A stretch of 32,253 nucleotides of DNA, taken from Chryseobacterium gregarium DSM 19109. GTDB taxonomy: Bacteria > Bacteroidota > Bacteroidia > Flavobacteriales > Weeksellaceae. Positions 8,789 to 17,225 of the stretch are shown in pieces. Under the pieces are notes generated by a model, which did no database searches, had not been told where the DNA came from, and saw only the letters and a program-made list of their open reading frames with translations. The stretch spans positions 1-32,253 of the forward strand of contig NZ_AUMU01000022.1 in assembly GCF_000430845.1 (NCBI RefSeq), in the 5' to 3' direction. The position numbers and the translations under genes are program-made. Each line of letters opens with the position of its first letter. Position 1 is the first letter of the stretch.

Positions 8789-10684
8789 TTATGAAACCAT
8801 TTCATCGGCAACCTCACTCAATATCTCTTTCTTATTGATATCCGGGTCTTCCACCACGAGGTTTTCAAGGATGAAGGCCTGCCTGTCGGGCGTATTCTTG
8901 CCCATATAGAATTCCAGCAGCTGTTCGATCGTCTGGTCTTTTCCTGCCACGACCGGCTCCAGGCGGATGTCTTTCCCGATGAAATGCTTGAATTCGTCAG
9001 GCGAGATCTCTCCCAAGCCTTTGAAACGCGTAATTTCCGGGTTTTTCCCCAGTTCATTCAGTGCTTTGATCCTTTCCTGCTCAGAATAGCAGTACCGGGT
9101 CTCTTTTTTATTCCTGACCCTGAATAAAGGGGTCTGAAGAATATACAGGTGCCCGTTTTTGATCAGGTCCGGGAAAAACTGCAGGAAGAAGGTAATCATC
9201 AGCAATCGGATGTGCATCCCGTCGACATCCGCATCCGTCGCGATAATCACCTGGTTGTACCGTAAGTCTTCCAGGCTTTCTTCAATGTTCAGAGCCGCCT
9301 GAAGAAGGTTGAATTCCTCATTCTCGTATACCACTTTCTTGGTTAAGCCATAACAGTTCAGCGGCTTACCTTTTAGGGAAAATACGGCCTGGGTTTCCAC
9401 GTCCCTGGATTTCGTAATCGATCCGGAAGCGGAATCTCCCTCGGTGATGAAGATCTGCGTCTCCCCTTTCCTTTCGTTTTTCTGGTCGTTGTAATGCTGC
9501 CTGCAGTCGCGGAGCTTTTTATTGTGGAGCGAAACCTTTTTAGCCCTTTCCCTGGCCAGCTTCTGGATGCCGGAAAGTTCTTTCCTTTCGCGCTCCGAGA
9601 TCATGATTTTTCTCTGGATCGCTTCCGCCACCTCCGGATTTTTATGCAGGAAATTATCCAGCTTGCTTTTGAGGAAGTCGATGATGAAGATCCTTACCGT
9701 CGGCCCGTTGGGGCCCATATCATTTGATCCTAATTTCGTCTTGGTCTGGGACTCGAAGACCGGCTCCTCCACATTGATGGAGATGGCCGCCACAATCGAT
9801 TTCCTGACATCGGACGCATCAAAATTCTTATTGAAAAACTCACGGATGGTTTTCACATACGCTTCCCGGAACGCATTCAGGTGCGTACCGCCCTGTGTGG
9901 TATTCTGCCCGTTGACGAATGAGAAATAGGTTTCCGTCTGGGACTTATCCGTATGCGTGATGGCGACTTCTATATCGTTGTCCCTTAAATGAACAATGGG
10001 ATACAGCGTTTCGCTTTCCAGCTCTTCATCCAGTAAATCCTTAAGGCCGTTTTCGGAATAGAATGTTTCCCCGTTGAAGAATATTTTCAGCCCCGGGTTC
10101 AGATACGCATAGTTGCGCAGCATCCTCCCGATGTATTCTTTCCGGTATTTGAAATTAAGGAAAATATCCCCGTCGGGAACGAAGGAAATTTCGGTGCCGT
10201 TCCGGTCCGAGGTATCTTTCTCCTCAAAGTTTTCCGTGATCAGGCCACGGGAAAATTCGGCGATTTTCATTTTCCCTTCCCGGAAAGACCGTACCCGGAA
10301 ATATTCGGACAGAGCGTTGACCGCCTTGGTCCCTACCCCGTTAAGGCCCACCGATTTTTTGAAGGCTTTACTGTCGTACTTCCCTCCGGTATTCATTTTG
10401 GAGACGGCATCCACTACCTTTCCGAGCGGGATCCCCCGCCCGAAGTCGCGGATCGTGACTTTTCCGTCATCTAATTTTATTTCAATTCTCTTACCGGATT
10501 TCATCCTGAACTCATCGATGGAGTTGTCCAGGATTTCCTTCAGCAGAATGTAGATCCCGTCATCGGCGGAAGAGCCGTCTCCCAGCTTCCCGATGTACAT
10601 GCCGGGGCGGAGGCGGATGTGTTCCTGCCAGTCCAGGGTTCTGATATTATCTTCGGAATAAATTGGATTTGTTTCTTGTGACAT
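8789..10684 (-). CDS. parE: DNA topoisomerase IV subunit B
   Basis: 631 residues, typical for ParE and shorter than many GyrB. The GHKL ATPase part shows RPGMYIG at 26-32, EILDNSIDE with the catalytic Glu50 and metal-binding Asn54, DFGRGIPLG at 80-88 and [14 protein letters not shown] near 113-126. The TOPRIM domain has EGDSASG at 415-421 and [11 protein letters not shown] at 483-493, whose acidic residues bind magnesium for DNA cleavage. It supplies ATP-driven strand passage for ParC, which lies next downstream. Two overlapping -7 boxes lie 12-27 nt before the start. The stretch 8539-8788 between parE and parC shows no gene or clear hairpin. Confidence 0.95.
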   Translation of the reverse strand: MSQETNPIYSEDNIRTLDWQEHIRLRPGMYIGKLGDGSSADDGIYILLKEILDNSIDEFRMKSGKRIEIKLDDGKVTIRDFGRGIPLGKVVDAVSKMNTGGKYDSKAFKKSVGLNGVGTKAVNALSEYFRVRSFREGKMKIAEFSRGLITENFEEKDTSDRNGTEISFVPDGDIFLNFKYRKEYIGRMLRNYAYLNPGLKIFFNGETFYSENGLKDLLDEELESETLYPIVHLRDNDIEVAITHTDKSQTETYFSFVNGQNTTQGGTHLNAFREAYVKTIREFFNKNFDASDVRKSIVAAISINVEEPVFESQTKTKLGSNDMGPNGPTVRIFIIDFLKSKLDNFLHKNPEVAEAIQRKIMISERERKELSGIQKLARERAKKVSLHNKKLRDCRQHYNDQKNERKGETQIFITEGDSASGSITKSRDVETQAVFSLKGKPLNCYGLTKKVVYENEEFNLLQAALNIEESLEDLRYNQVIIATDADVDGMHIRLLMITFFLQFFPDLIKNGHLYILQTPLFRVRNKKETRYCYSEQERIKALNELGKNPEITRFKGLGEISPDEFKHFIGKDIRLEPVVAGKDQTIEQLLEFYMGKNTPDRQAFILENLVVEDPDINKKEILSEVADEMVS

Positions 10685-10696
10685 AGGTTATTTCAG

Positions 10697-10712
10697 CAAA
10701 CATACAAAAGTA
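10697..10712 (-). promoter_or_regulatory. Two -7 boxes for parE
   Basis: On the minus strand TATGTTTG (10704-10697) and TACTTTTG (10712-10705) both match TAnnTTTG and are directly adjacent. Either would give a short leader before the parE ATG at 10684. No clear -33 TTG is present. Confidence 0.5.
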
Positions 10713-10929
10713 CGGAATTGTAGAAAATTATCCGAGAACTTTGATTCATTTTTTACCGATATTTATCAAGCCTGTTTTAAACTTATTTAAAAAACACTTA
10801 AGTTATTTTAAGTTTCTGCTGAATCCGGTTATTTAAGTTCAATTGAGATGAAAATCAAAGATTTTCAAAACTCAAGTGCCCTTCTGTAAACGCTTAAAAT
10901 TTACGGTAATGAAACGTAAGCGTATACCC

Positions 10930-10979
10930 TTTGAACAGGCTCCAAAACAATGATACTGTTTTTCACTTTTTGAACAGGC
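10930..10979. repeat. Exact 11-bp direct repeat upstream of the LytTR gene
   Basis: TTTGAACAGGC occurs at 10930-10940 and again at 10969-10979, a 39-bp period. Its complement, GCCTGTTCAAA, resembles the halves of the repeat downstream of the regulator (CACCTGCTCAA), so it could be a site for the same protein. That link is inference. Confidence 0.5.
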
Positions 10980-11033
10980 CGGATTCTCAATGTAAAGTTA
11001 AATTTAAAGTTTAAACAGCTTTATCATAAAGTA

Positions 11034-11064
11034 TTGCATAATGATCAGCGAAAGACTATATTTA
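11034..11064 (+). promoter_or_regulatory. Candidate promoter for the LytTR regulator
   Basis: TTG at 11034-11036, a 20-nt spacer, then TATATTTA at 11057-11064, which matches TAnnTTTG except for the last base. The spacing fits the Bacteroidota -33/-7 pattern. It predicts a leader of about 140 nt. Confidence 0.4.
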
Positions 11065-11208
11065 CATTATTCAATACCGGGTGAAAAAGATAATGCAGGG
11101 GAAAACAAAAATCCAGCCGGGTTATTCCGGGCCGCTCTCAGAAAAAAAACACAATTGATCATGGGTTAAGACGACTAAACTTGATATAAAACAACAAACC
11201 AGACCACC

Positions 11209-11928
11209 ATGAAAAATACTCTACATGTTTGCATTATTGATGAGCAAAACAACGGCGAATCCATTGCCCTGCTGCTGAAAGACGAGTTTCCGGAATTTGA
11301 AATTGATTTCCGTACAGGCAGCCTTCAGCACGCTTACGATTACCTCTGCAAAAATTCCCCGGACCTCTTATTTGTCGATCTCCTGCAGGCAGATAAAACA
11401 GCAGTCGAAATGCTGTCCAGATTCAGGGAAAGCCTTTCCGCCGTCATCTTCATTACCGATTCTGAAATAGCCGCTATCCAGGCTATTAAAAGAGGCGTTA
11501 CCGATTACCTGATCAAGCCTGTGAAAAACCTTGATTTTGTGATTGCCGTTAATAAGGCAGTGGAACACCTGAAGAAGCAGAGGGCTTCTGTTCAGGGCAG
11601 TGCCCTTCACAATAAAATCAACCTGCCTACCCTCCAGGGCTTCAAAAGGGTAAATATTGACGAGATCATCCGCTGCGAGGCCGACTCCAATTATACCTTT
11701 ATTTATCTGTCGGATAAATCCAAAGTCATCGTTTCCAAAACACTGTATGATTTCGAGAAACACCTCTCGGAATACAATTTTTTCAGGATCCACCATAAGC
11801 ACCTGATCAACCTGGAGCACCTGAAAGAATACATCAAAGGAAAAGGCGGACAGGTGATCATGGCAGACAATTCCGTTCTGGATGTATCCATACGCAGGAA
11901 ACATGAATTCCTGCACGCCATTGCATAA
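11209..11928 (+). CDS. LytTR-family DNA-binding response regulator
   Basis: 239 residues. The receiver domain (about 5-120) has the acidic pair D11/E12, the phospho-acceptor D57 in LLFVDLLQ, a threonine in FITDSE and the lysine of YLIKPV. A LytTR DNA-binding domain follows (about 135-238: FKRVNIDEIIRCEADSNYTFIYL, then FFRIHHKHLINLEHLKEY), ending in DVSIRRKHEFLHAI. LytTR regulators bind paired direct repeats and often control surface or secreted proteins. No histidine kinase lies nearby, so it is an orphan in this window. A 21-bp-period direct repeat lies just after the stop and before a T9SS cargo gene, which makes that gene a likely target. Confidence 0.93.
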   Translation: MKNTLHVCIIDEQNNGESIALLLKDEFPEFEIDFRTGSLQHAYDYLCKNSPDLLFVDLLQADKTAVEMLSRFRESLSAVIFITDSEIAAIQAIKRGVTDYLIKPVKNLDFVIAVNKAVEHLKKQRASVQGSALHNKINLPTLQGFKRVNIDEIIRCEADSNYTFIYLSDKSKVIVSKTLYDFEKHLSEYNFFRIHHKHLINLEHLKEYIKGKGGQVIMADNSVLDVSIRRKHEFLHAIA

Positions 11929-11933
11929 TATAT

Positions 11934-11967
11934 CACACCTGCTTGAAAAAACCTGACACCTGCTCAA
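11934..11967 (+). promoter_or_regulatory. 21-bp-period direct repeat, candidate LytTR operator
   Basis: ACACCTGCTTGA at 11935-11946 and ACACCTGCTCAA at 11956-11967 match at 10 of 12 positions and start exactly 21 bp apart, two helical turns. Known LytTR regulators bind two imperfect direct repeats with a period of about 21-22 bp on one DNA face. The pair lies about 20 bp upstream of a TTG (11989-11991) and an imperfect -7 box ending in TTTG at 12016, a position suited to activation of the gene at 12055. Binding is inferred. Confidence 0.5.
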
Positions 11968-12054
11968 TTCTTCGGAACACTTAATCACTTGAGATAGGCT
12001 GATGTATAATACTTTGATACTTTTGACCACAATCAAATATCAAATATTACCATT

Positions 12055-13218
12055 ATGAAAAAAAGTCTATGCAACATGAAAAGTGTGATCGCAGCAGCGA
12101 TGATTTTCTCAACAGGAGCCGTAAACGCCCAATGGCTGACCACCGGGAATGCCGGCACTACGTCAGCCAGCTATGCCGGCACTACGGGCCCTACTGCTTT
12201 TTATTTAAGGACCAACGGAGCGTCTGCAGTTCCGGGGCAGGCCATTCTCAATGAAGCCGGGAGTTTTATTGTTGACGGAGACAACAATACCAATACCGCA
12301 AAAACCAAAGGAAGCCTGGTGGCGGGTATAGCCAATGTGCTCGGAGCCAATGCAGGAAGCTCCTTGGTAAGCGGATGGCAGAACGACCTGGCGGATGCCG
12401 GAGGGGCCAATATTGTGGCCGGCCAGGGGAACCGCATCATCAACCAGGCCGGAAAATCCGTTGCGCTGGGCTGGGTAAATACCATTATGGATGCCAACCA
12501 GTTCGCCATCGGGGTAGGCGTGGAACTGAAATCTGCGTATTCAGCCGGGCTTGGCATAGACCTGGTGGCCACAGGAAACCGGTCCTTTGTATTCGGTTCC
12601 GGAACCGGCGGGGGATCAAAACTGACGAACAATATCCCTTACTCCATGATGTTCGGGCTTTCCACCACTCCGACCATGCTCATCAAGGACCAGCAGGTAG
12701 GCATCCGGACAACGGCCCCTACAGCCAATTTCCATACGGTAGGGACGGTAAGGCTGCAAAACCTGCCTAACGGAAGCGGCAGGGCTTTGGTGGTGGATGC
12801 CAACGGGAATGTGATGGTAGCCAGCAGCACCATCACCAAAATGGCAGGCCAGGACGAAGCGGGTCTTCAGGACCAGATCGATGCGCTTAAAAATGAAATC
12901 AGGGAGCTTAAGGAACTATTAAAACAAAATAAGCTAAACGTCGACCTGAGTTCAGGTTCCGGTGAGGCCAGATTATACCAGAATGCACCCAATCCGGCCA
13001 GGGGGGAAACCAGTATCAAATATTACCTGCCTAAAGAATCAGGGGATGCATCGGTTTCAATCTACAATATTTCAGGCCAGCTTGTAAAAACCGTTGCCCT
13101 GAAAGAAAAGGGAAACGGAAGCATCCAGATTACCGGCTTACAGGGAGGTGCCTACCTTTACCACATGAGCATCGGCGGGAAAAACATTGACAGCAAAAAA
13201 ATGCTGATCCAGGATTAG
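12055..13218 (+). CDS. T9SS-exported protein with YadA-like head repeats and coiled coil
   Basis: 387 residues. A signal peptide (about 1-25, ending VNAQ) is followed at about 86-183 by roughly six short repeats of about 13-15 residues (SLVSGWQN, NIVAGQGN, SVALGWVN, FAIGVGVE, YSAGLGID, SFVFGSGT) with the SxAxG spacing of YadA-type left-handed beta-roll heads. Next comes a block common in Bacteroidota fibre-like proteins (VGIRTTAPTANFHTVGTVRL, then VVDANGNV), a short heptad coiled coil (about 270-295) and a type A sorting domain (about 307-387: LYQNAPNPARGETSI, then KKMLIQD). The order head, stalk, anchor imitates a trimeric adhesin, but export would be by T9SS. It is probably a surface adhesin. 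The LytTR gene and a 21-bp direct repeat lie just upstream; a terminator follows. Confidence 0.85.
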   Translation: MKKSLCNMKSVIAAAMIFSTGAVNAQWLTTGNAGTTSASYAGTTGPTAFYLRTNGASAVPGQAILNEAGSFIVDGDNNTNTAKTKGSLVAGIANVLGANAGSSLVSGWQNDLADAGGANIVAGQGNRIINQAGKSVALGWVNTIMDANQFAIGVGVELKSAYSAGLGIDLVATGNRSFVFGSGTGGGSKLTNNIPYSMMFGLSTTPTMLIKDQQVGIRTTAPTANFHTVGTVRLQNLPNGSGRALVVDANGNVMVASSTITKMAGQDEAGLQDQIDALKNEIRELKELLKQNKLNVDLSSGSGEARLYQNAPNPARGETSIKYYLPKESGDASVSIYNISGQLVKTVALKEKGNGSIQITGLQGGAYLYHMSIGGKNIDSKKMLIQD

Positions 13219-13240
13219 ACCCAATAAAAAAATAACTTTT

Positions 13241-13267
13241 AAACCATCCCATACGGATGGTTTTTTT
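13241..13267 (+). terminator. Rho-independent terminator after the YadA-like gene
   Basis: AAACCATCC pairs with GGATGGTTT around the 5-nt loop CATAC, followed by a run of T. It lies 23 nt after the stop at 13218. Confidence 0.9.
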
Positions 13268-13441
13268 CGGATACAACAACAGATACTGCCTCTTTATTTA
13301 CATATAATCACGGGAATCCCACACTTGCTGGTTCATAGTAGCATTGTATATAGGCACATGTTACCTTTATAAAAGACAATATTCAGCAGTATCATGTGAA
13401 TATTCAGAATATTGTAAACACCAAAACTAAAATCTTTAACC

Positions 13442-14734
13442 ATGAAAACTCTTTTACACTCAAAAAGCGTTCATTCATTTCCGGTGATGATGCTTCAGAA
13501 AACATTACAATTAGTAAAGGCTCAAAAGCTTATGTTAACCGTCCTGATCGGACTGCTGGCTCATACAGAAATTTCGGCCCATGCTTCCACGGTTACCAGA
13601 AAATGGTGCGGGGGCTTCTTTCATAGAAAATTTGTGGCTTCAGCACAGACCTCCGTCTTAAGTTATACAAAATATCAGACGGGATATAACTGTATCGGGC
13701 AATACGTGGGAAATGCCAATATAGGGAGCTGGTCCGCTAACTGCAATAATGAAAGCAAGGGATGCTCACGTCCTCAGACGGCTACCTGCAGCAAAAGCGG
13801 AACTGTATATGACAGGGTTTTCAGCGGCTGTTACCTGCTTTACAATAATCCTCAGTCTTATTATGCCTATGCCCAGGCCCGGCATCTCACCAGCGGCATT
13901 TATCTTACGCAATCTGCATCAGGAAGAGGCTCAGCAGGCTTAACAGGTAATTTCAACCTTAATGCTGATAAGCTTGCCGGACTGGTTGATGAGGGGACTT
14001 CATCAGGAGAAATAACCGGTGATATTGACATTAATGACGACAACCAGTTAGTGATCAGCAAACTTACCGGGAAGCTCAGTGTTACGGCCGGAGCAGATTA
14101 TTTCTCAAAAATTAAAATTGTAATCATTAAAGAAAAAGAAAACATTACGGATGATGAAGCATGGCAACATGAAGAAGAAGTGCAGAACGGCACTTATCCT
14201 GAGGTACTTTACACTGCCCAGATAAACATTTCAAAAAGCGGAACGGCCCATGACGGAATTTTCTCTGAAGGCTTTGCTTCAGACCAGATCAAAGAATTTT
14301 CCGCCAATCAGCAATATGGGGTAAATATAAATGATTTTTCTGCCACGGTGCCTGTACAGGCAGACCTTAAAGATGATGAAAAACTCACCCTGGTCACCGT
14401 TATAGACGGAGGGTTTGACATCAGTTCAGCTGTGGTGGACAAAAATACGGGTGATCCCCTGGCCCTTAACCCTGCAGATGCCCAGTCGCCTGTTCTTTAC
14501 CCTAATCCTGCAAAAGATCATGTAGACATCAATATCGACCTTACTGAAAAAGAACTGGTACATGTACGCATAGTCAGCCCTTCAGGAAAAACAACCGCAG
14601 AAAAATCAGAACGTCTGAACAGCGGCCGGCAGACTGTACGTATGAATACGGAAAAATTACTCCCTGGAGTCTATATTGTAGAAGTACGGAACGGCAGCAG
14701 GACAAGTTCCCATAAGCTGCTCATATCATATTAA
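13442..14734 (+). CDS. Secreted T9SS cargo protein with six-cysteine N-terminal region
   Basis: 430 residues, function not recognised. The N-terminus is long for a signal peptide: the hydrophobic core LMLTVLIGLLA lies at about 30-40 and cleavage would be near AHA-S. ATGs at 13487 and 13490 would give a more usual length, so the true start is uncertain. After it comes a region (about 50-130) with six cysteines (in KWCGG, YNCIG, SANCNN, KGCSR, ATCSK, SGCYL), enough for three disulfides, then beta-rich sequence with acidic stretches (GDIDINDDNQ). A type A sorting domain closes it (about 350-430: PVLYPNPAKDHVDINI, then SHKLLISY). It sits between two other T9SS cargo genes, each followed by its own hairpin, so they are probably separate transcripts. 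Confidence 0.8.
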   Translation: MKTLLHSKSVHSFPVMMLQKTLQLVKAQKLMLTVLIGLLAHTEISAHASTVTRKWCGGFFHRKFVASAQTSVLSYTKYQTGYNCIGQYVGNANIGSWSANCNNESKGCSRPQTATCSKSGTVYDRVFSGCYLLYNNPQSYYAYAQARHLTSGIYLTQSASGRGSAGLTGNFNLNADKLAGLVDEGTSSGEITGDIDINDDNQLVISKLTGKLSVTAGADYFSKIKIVIIKEKENITDDEAWQHEEEVQNGTYPEVLYTAQINISKSGTAHDGIFSEGFASDQIKEFSANQQYGVNINDFSATVPVQADLKDDEKLTLVTVIDGGFDISSAVVDKNTGDPLALNPADAQSPVLYPNPAKDHVDINIDLTEKELVHVRIVSPSGKTTAEKSERLNSGRQTVRMNTEKLLPGVYIVEVRNGSRTSSHKLLISY

Positions 14735-14751
14735 TATATCCCCTATAGCAA

Positions 14752-14800
14752 TCAATACAGCCGGCCTCATTTTTCATATCGGGAAGGCCGGCTGTATTGA
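14752..14800. terminator. Long perfect stem-loop between two T9SS cargo genes
   Basis: TCAATACAGCCGGCCT (14752-14767) pairs perfectly over 16 bp with 14785-14800 around a 17-nt loop. It lies 17 nt after the stop at 14734. There is no strong U-run after it, so it may act as a terminator, an mRNA 3' stabiliser or both. Confidence 0.65.
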
Positions 14801-14863
14801 CTGTTTCATCCCGATACCCGGTGTTTTTATTTTATTTTAAGTTACTAATTAAAACTTTATACC

Positions 14864-17050
14864 ATGAAAAACAATTTAACTTTTTCATTACTCATATCTG
14901 CTGTTATGGGTATTTCTTACGGACAGAACATTGTGAGAAATCCCGGTTTTGAAAATGGACCGGCTTTATGCAACCCGGGTGACCCCAATGCGAACGGACC
15001 GTTTTATCTTGCCCAGAACTATGCCGATTACTGGACGGGCATTAATCCGGCAGAGCCGGGAAATTATCCGGTTAATACGGGAAATATCAGGCAGAACGCA
15101 CCCGCGTGTACCTTTGCACAGTTCCCGGCAGGAATGTCGGCAGGTGCCGGAAACAGGTCTGTATACATCAACCTGGAGCATTACTGGGATATTCATGACA
15201 GCAGGGCAATCGGTCAGTTTACTACCGGAACGGTTAACCCCGGAACCTATAAAGTATGCCTTGCAGCAGTAGGCTTTCCCAACCTTCCCTACCAGGTCCC
15301 CAATAAAAGAAATACACTTCAGGTGATTCTGATAAAGAACAGTACCGGCCAGGAAAAGCTGGTCAGTGAATTTAATATCCCCAGAAACACAGGAACGCAG
15401 ACCTGGAACCGTTATGGCAACTCCTTTACGCTTACGGCTGCCGAATCCGGAACCTATGACAGGATACAGCTGCGAATGAAGCCGGCATCGGCAGCTCAAT
15501 ATCCGTCAGGAACACCGTACAGCGAAGGAGTCTTTATTGATGATCTGGTTCTCGGCCCGGTGGCCTCCACCTCTTCACCGTGTGACGGGACCTACGATCT
15601 GGCAGCTTTTGACAACAATACCGATATCGGTGCCGAACCTTATGATCCCGGTGCCAACTGGCAGGTATGGCAGAGTAATGACCTCTGGAACAGGGCTACC
15701 AATGGCGGATCGGTCAACAACAACCTGGTCGCTGAAAATGTAGATGCGGCTCCCGGACATCATAATTTATTAAGGTTTAGGGTAAGGAATATCGGGGTCT
15801 CCAAAAGCAGCCCCTCTCATGCCAGATTATACTGGACAGTCGGTACAACCGGCGGTGAGCCATGGCCAGGCGCGTGGGACGGGAGCTTATCGGTCAATTC
15901 GAACGGACAGACCACGCCGGGCGGCACTCCGGTCGGGGGTGAAATCAAAATCGCTTATCCCACCAATAATACGCCGGCCGCACAGATCCCTCTTATAGGG
16001 AATGGGGCTTATATGGCTTTAAATACCACCTATTCGCCGGGAGGGTTTAATATCCCTGCCTTAAATCCCGGTGAAGAATATATCATCAACGCCTTATGGG
16101 ATCCGAAAGCCCCTGAGGAATTCGGATTGAATCCGGGTGCCAATCCGCAGATATGTTTTCTGGCAAGGATTGCAGATACCCATGATCCGATGTATGATGA
16201 ACGTATTACAGGGCCTTCCTATGGCTTCAGCGATAATGTCAGGAACAACAATAATATTGTAACCCGGAATTCCACTTTTATCAATTTATCCGGAGGAGGG
16301 GTTTTTCAGAGGGGTACAGGAACCGTCTTTTTCAGTAATTACACCAATGAGGAAAGAAGATATGATTTCTCCGTCAGGGAATTATCATCCCTCCCATTCA
16401 GTTTGTCAGGAGAAGTCATACTTACCCTGGACGAAAACCTGTTTACAAGATGGGAAGAAAGTGGATTTGAATCAGAAGGGATTGAGGTGCTGGACTGGGA
16501 AAAACGGGAATTGAAGATTATGGACATCAATAATGCCCGGTTAAAAAACATTTCTCTGCAGCCGGGCGAATACAGGGCAATATCATTATCATTTGTCCTG
16601 ACGCAGAATACAGGGGCCGTAGATCATTTTTATTTTGTGGCCGCTCAGAACATCACAGACAGCCCTGATGAGGAATATGGGACTGCCTGCAATTTCATGG
16701 TAGCGGTCAATGATCTCCAGCAGGATCCGGGAGAAGGTTTTCCTGCCGATGAAGGAGAGGCTGCAAAAAGCACGGCCTCAGCCTCCGTATTCCGCAAGGA
16801 ACCTACACTATCGCCTAATCCGTCATCAGATCTATCTGTTCTTACGTTTACTTTAAATACAGATACCTTTATGACAATAGAAATTCTTGATACACTGGGT
16901 AAAAAAGTGAAGACCGTTACGTATGAAGCACCGTTTAAATCAGGGGAACAATCTGTAAAACTTACGATCTCTGACCTGGGCAGCGGTATGTACAGACTGC
17001 TTATCCACAGTCCTTCCGAAAGAAGAATGATCAATATAATCAGGAAATAA
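14864..17050 (+). CDS. Large secreted T9SS cargo protein with N-terminal jelly-roll-like domain
   Basis: 728 residues. A signal peptide (MKNNLTFSLLISAVMGISYGQ) leads into a domain at about 22-235 that opens NIVRNPGFENG and ends GVFIDDLVLGP. This frame is typical of carbohydrate-binding-module or DUF642-like galactose-binding folds. The middle (about 240-640) has no domain I recognise, though it contains GEEYIINALWDP and beta-rich segments. A type A sorting domain ends it (about 655-728: PTLSPNPSSDLSVLTF, then GMYRLLI). It may bind or act on glycans at the cell surface, which is inference from the N-terminal fold. It is the third consecutive T9SS cargo gene after the LytTR regulator and is followed by a strong terminator. 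Confidence 0.8.
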   Translation: MKNNLTFSLLISAVMGISYGQNIVRNPGFENGPALCNPGDPNANGPFYLAQNYADYWTGINPAEPGNYPVNTGNIRQNAPACTFAQFPAGMSAGAGNRSVYINLEHYWDIHDSRAIGQFTTGTVNPGTYKVCLAAVGFPNLPYQVPNKRNTLQVILIKNSTGQEKLVSEFNIPRNTGTQTWNRYGNSFTLTAAESGTYDRIQLRMKPASAAQYPSGTPYSEGVFIDDLVLGPVASTSSPCDGTYDLAAFDNNTDIGAEPYDPGANWQVWQSNDLWNRATNGGSVNNNLVAENVDAAPGHHNLLRFRVRNIGVSKSSPSHARLYWTVGTTGGEPWPGAWDGSLSVNSNGQTTPGGTPVGGEIKIAYPTNNTPAAQIPLIGNGAYMALNTTYSPGGFNIPALNPGEEYIINALWDPKAPEEFGLNPGANPQICFLARIADTHDPMYDERITGPSYGFSDNVRNNNNIVTRNSTFINLSGGGVFQRGTGTVFFSNYTNEERRYDFSVRELSSLPFSLSGEVILTLDENLFTRWEESGFESEGIEVLDWEKRELKIMDINNARLKNISLQPGEYRAISLSFVLTQNTGAVDHFYFVAAQNITDSPDEEYGTACNFMVAVNDLQQDPGEGFPADEGEAAKSTASASVFRKEPTLSPNPSSDLSVLTFTLNTDTFMTIEILDTLGKKVKTVTYEAPFKSGEQSVKLTISDLGSGMYRLLIHSPSERRMINIIRK

Positions 17051-17067
17051 CAGTTACGGAGACTTAT

Positions 17068-17102
17068 AAAAGGCTGTACAGACTATTGTGCAGCCTTTTT
17101 TA
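17068..17102 (+). terminator. Rho-independent terminator
   Basis: AAAAGGCTGTACA pairs with TGTGCAGCCTTTT over 13 bp (one G-U wobble) around the 6-nt loop GACTAT, ending in a T-run. It follows the 14864-17050 gene by 17 nt. Confidence 0.92.
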
Positions 17103-17174
17103 TTCTGGAACAGCCGGGCGGCAGCCTGTAATTTTTACGCCGGTTAAACAGGCCTTGCATATTCTTAAAAATCT

Positions 17175-17206
17175 TTGGTATTTATAGGGTAAAAAAAGTA
17201 AATTAG
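17175..17206 (+). promoter_or_regulatory. Candidate promoter for the aminotransferase
   Basis: TTG at 17175-17177, a 21-nt spacer, then TAAATTAG at 17199-17206, a one-base variant of TAnnTTTG. The same TAAATTAG occurs before the peptide gene at 21553. The predicted leader is about 15 nt. Confidence 0.4.
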
Positions 17207-17225
17207 AAAGATGTAAATTTAAAAA

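Larger units (their letters stand above)
10685..11208. other. Divergent 524-base intergenic region, parE / LytTR regulator
   Basis: No protein-coding gene is visible here. The region holds the parE -7 boxes (10697-10712), an AT-rich stretch around 10735-10860, an exact 11-bp direct repeat (TTTGAACAGGC at 10930 and 10969) and a candidate promoter for the regulator at 11034-11064, leaving a leader of about 140 nt before the ATG at 11209. Confidence 0.7.

Noticed and set aside
11368..12036. 222-codon antisense frame over the LytTR gene
   Set aside because: Covers a clear response regulator on the other strand and has no domain or signal of its own.
12375..12770. 131-codon frame inside the YadA-like gene
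   Set aside because: Lies fully within a gene with signal peptide and sorting domain in another frame; Arg/Gly/Pro-rich shadow composition.
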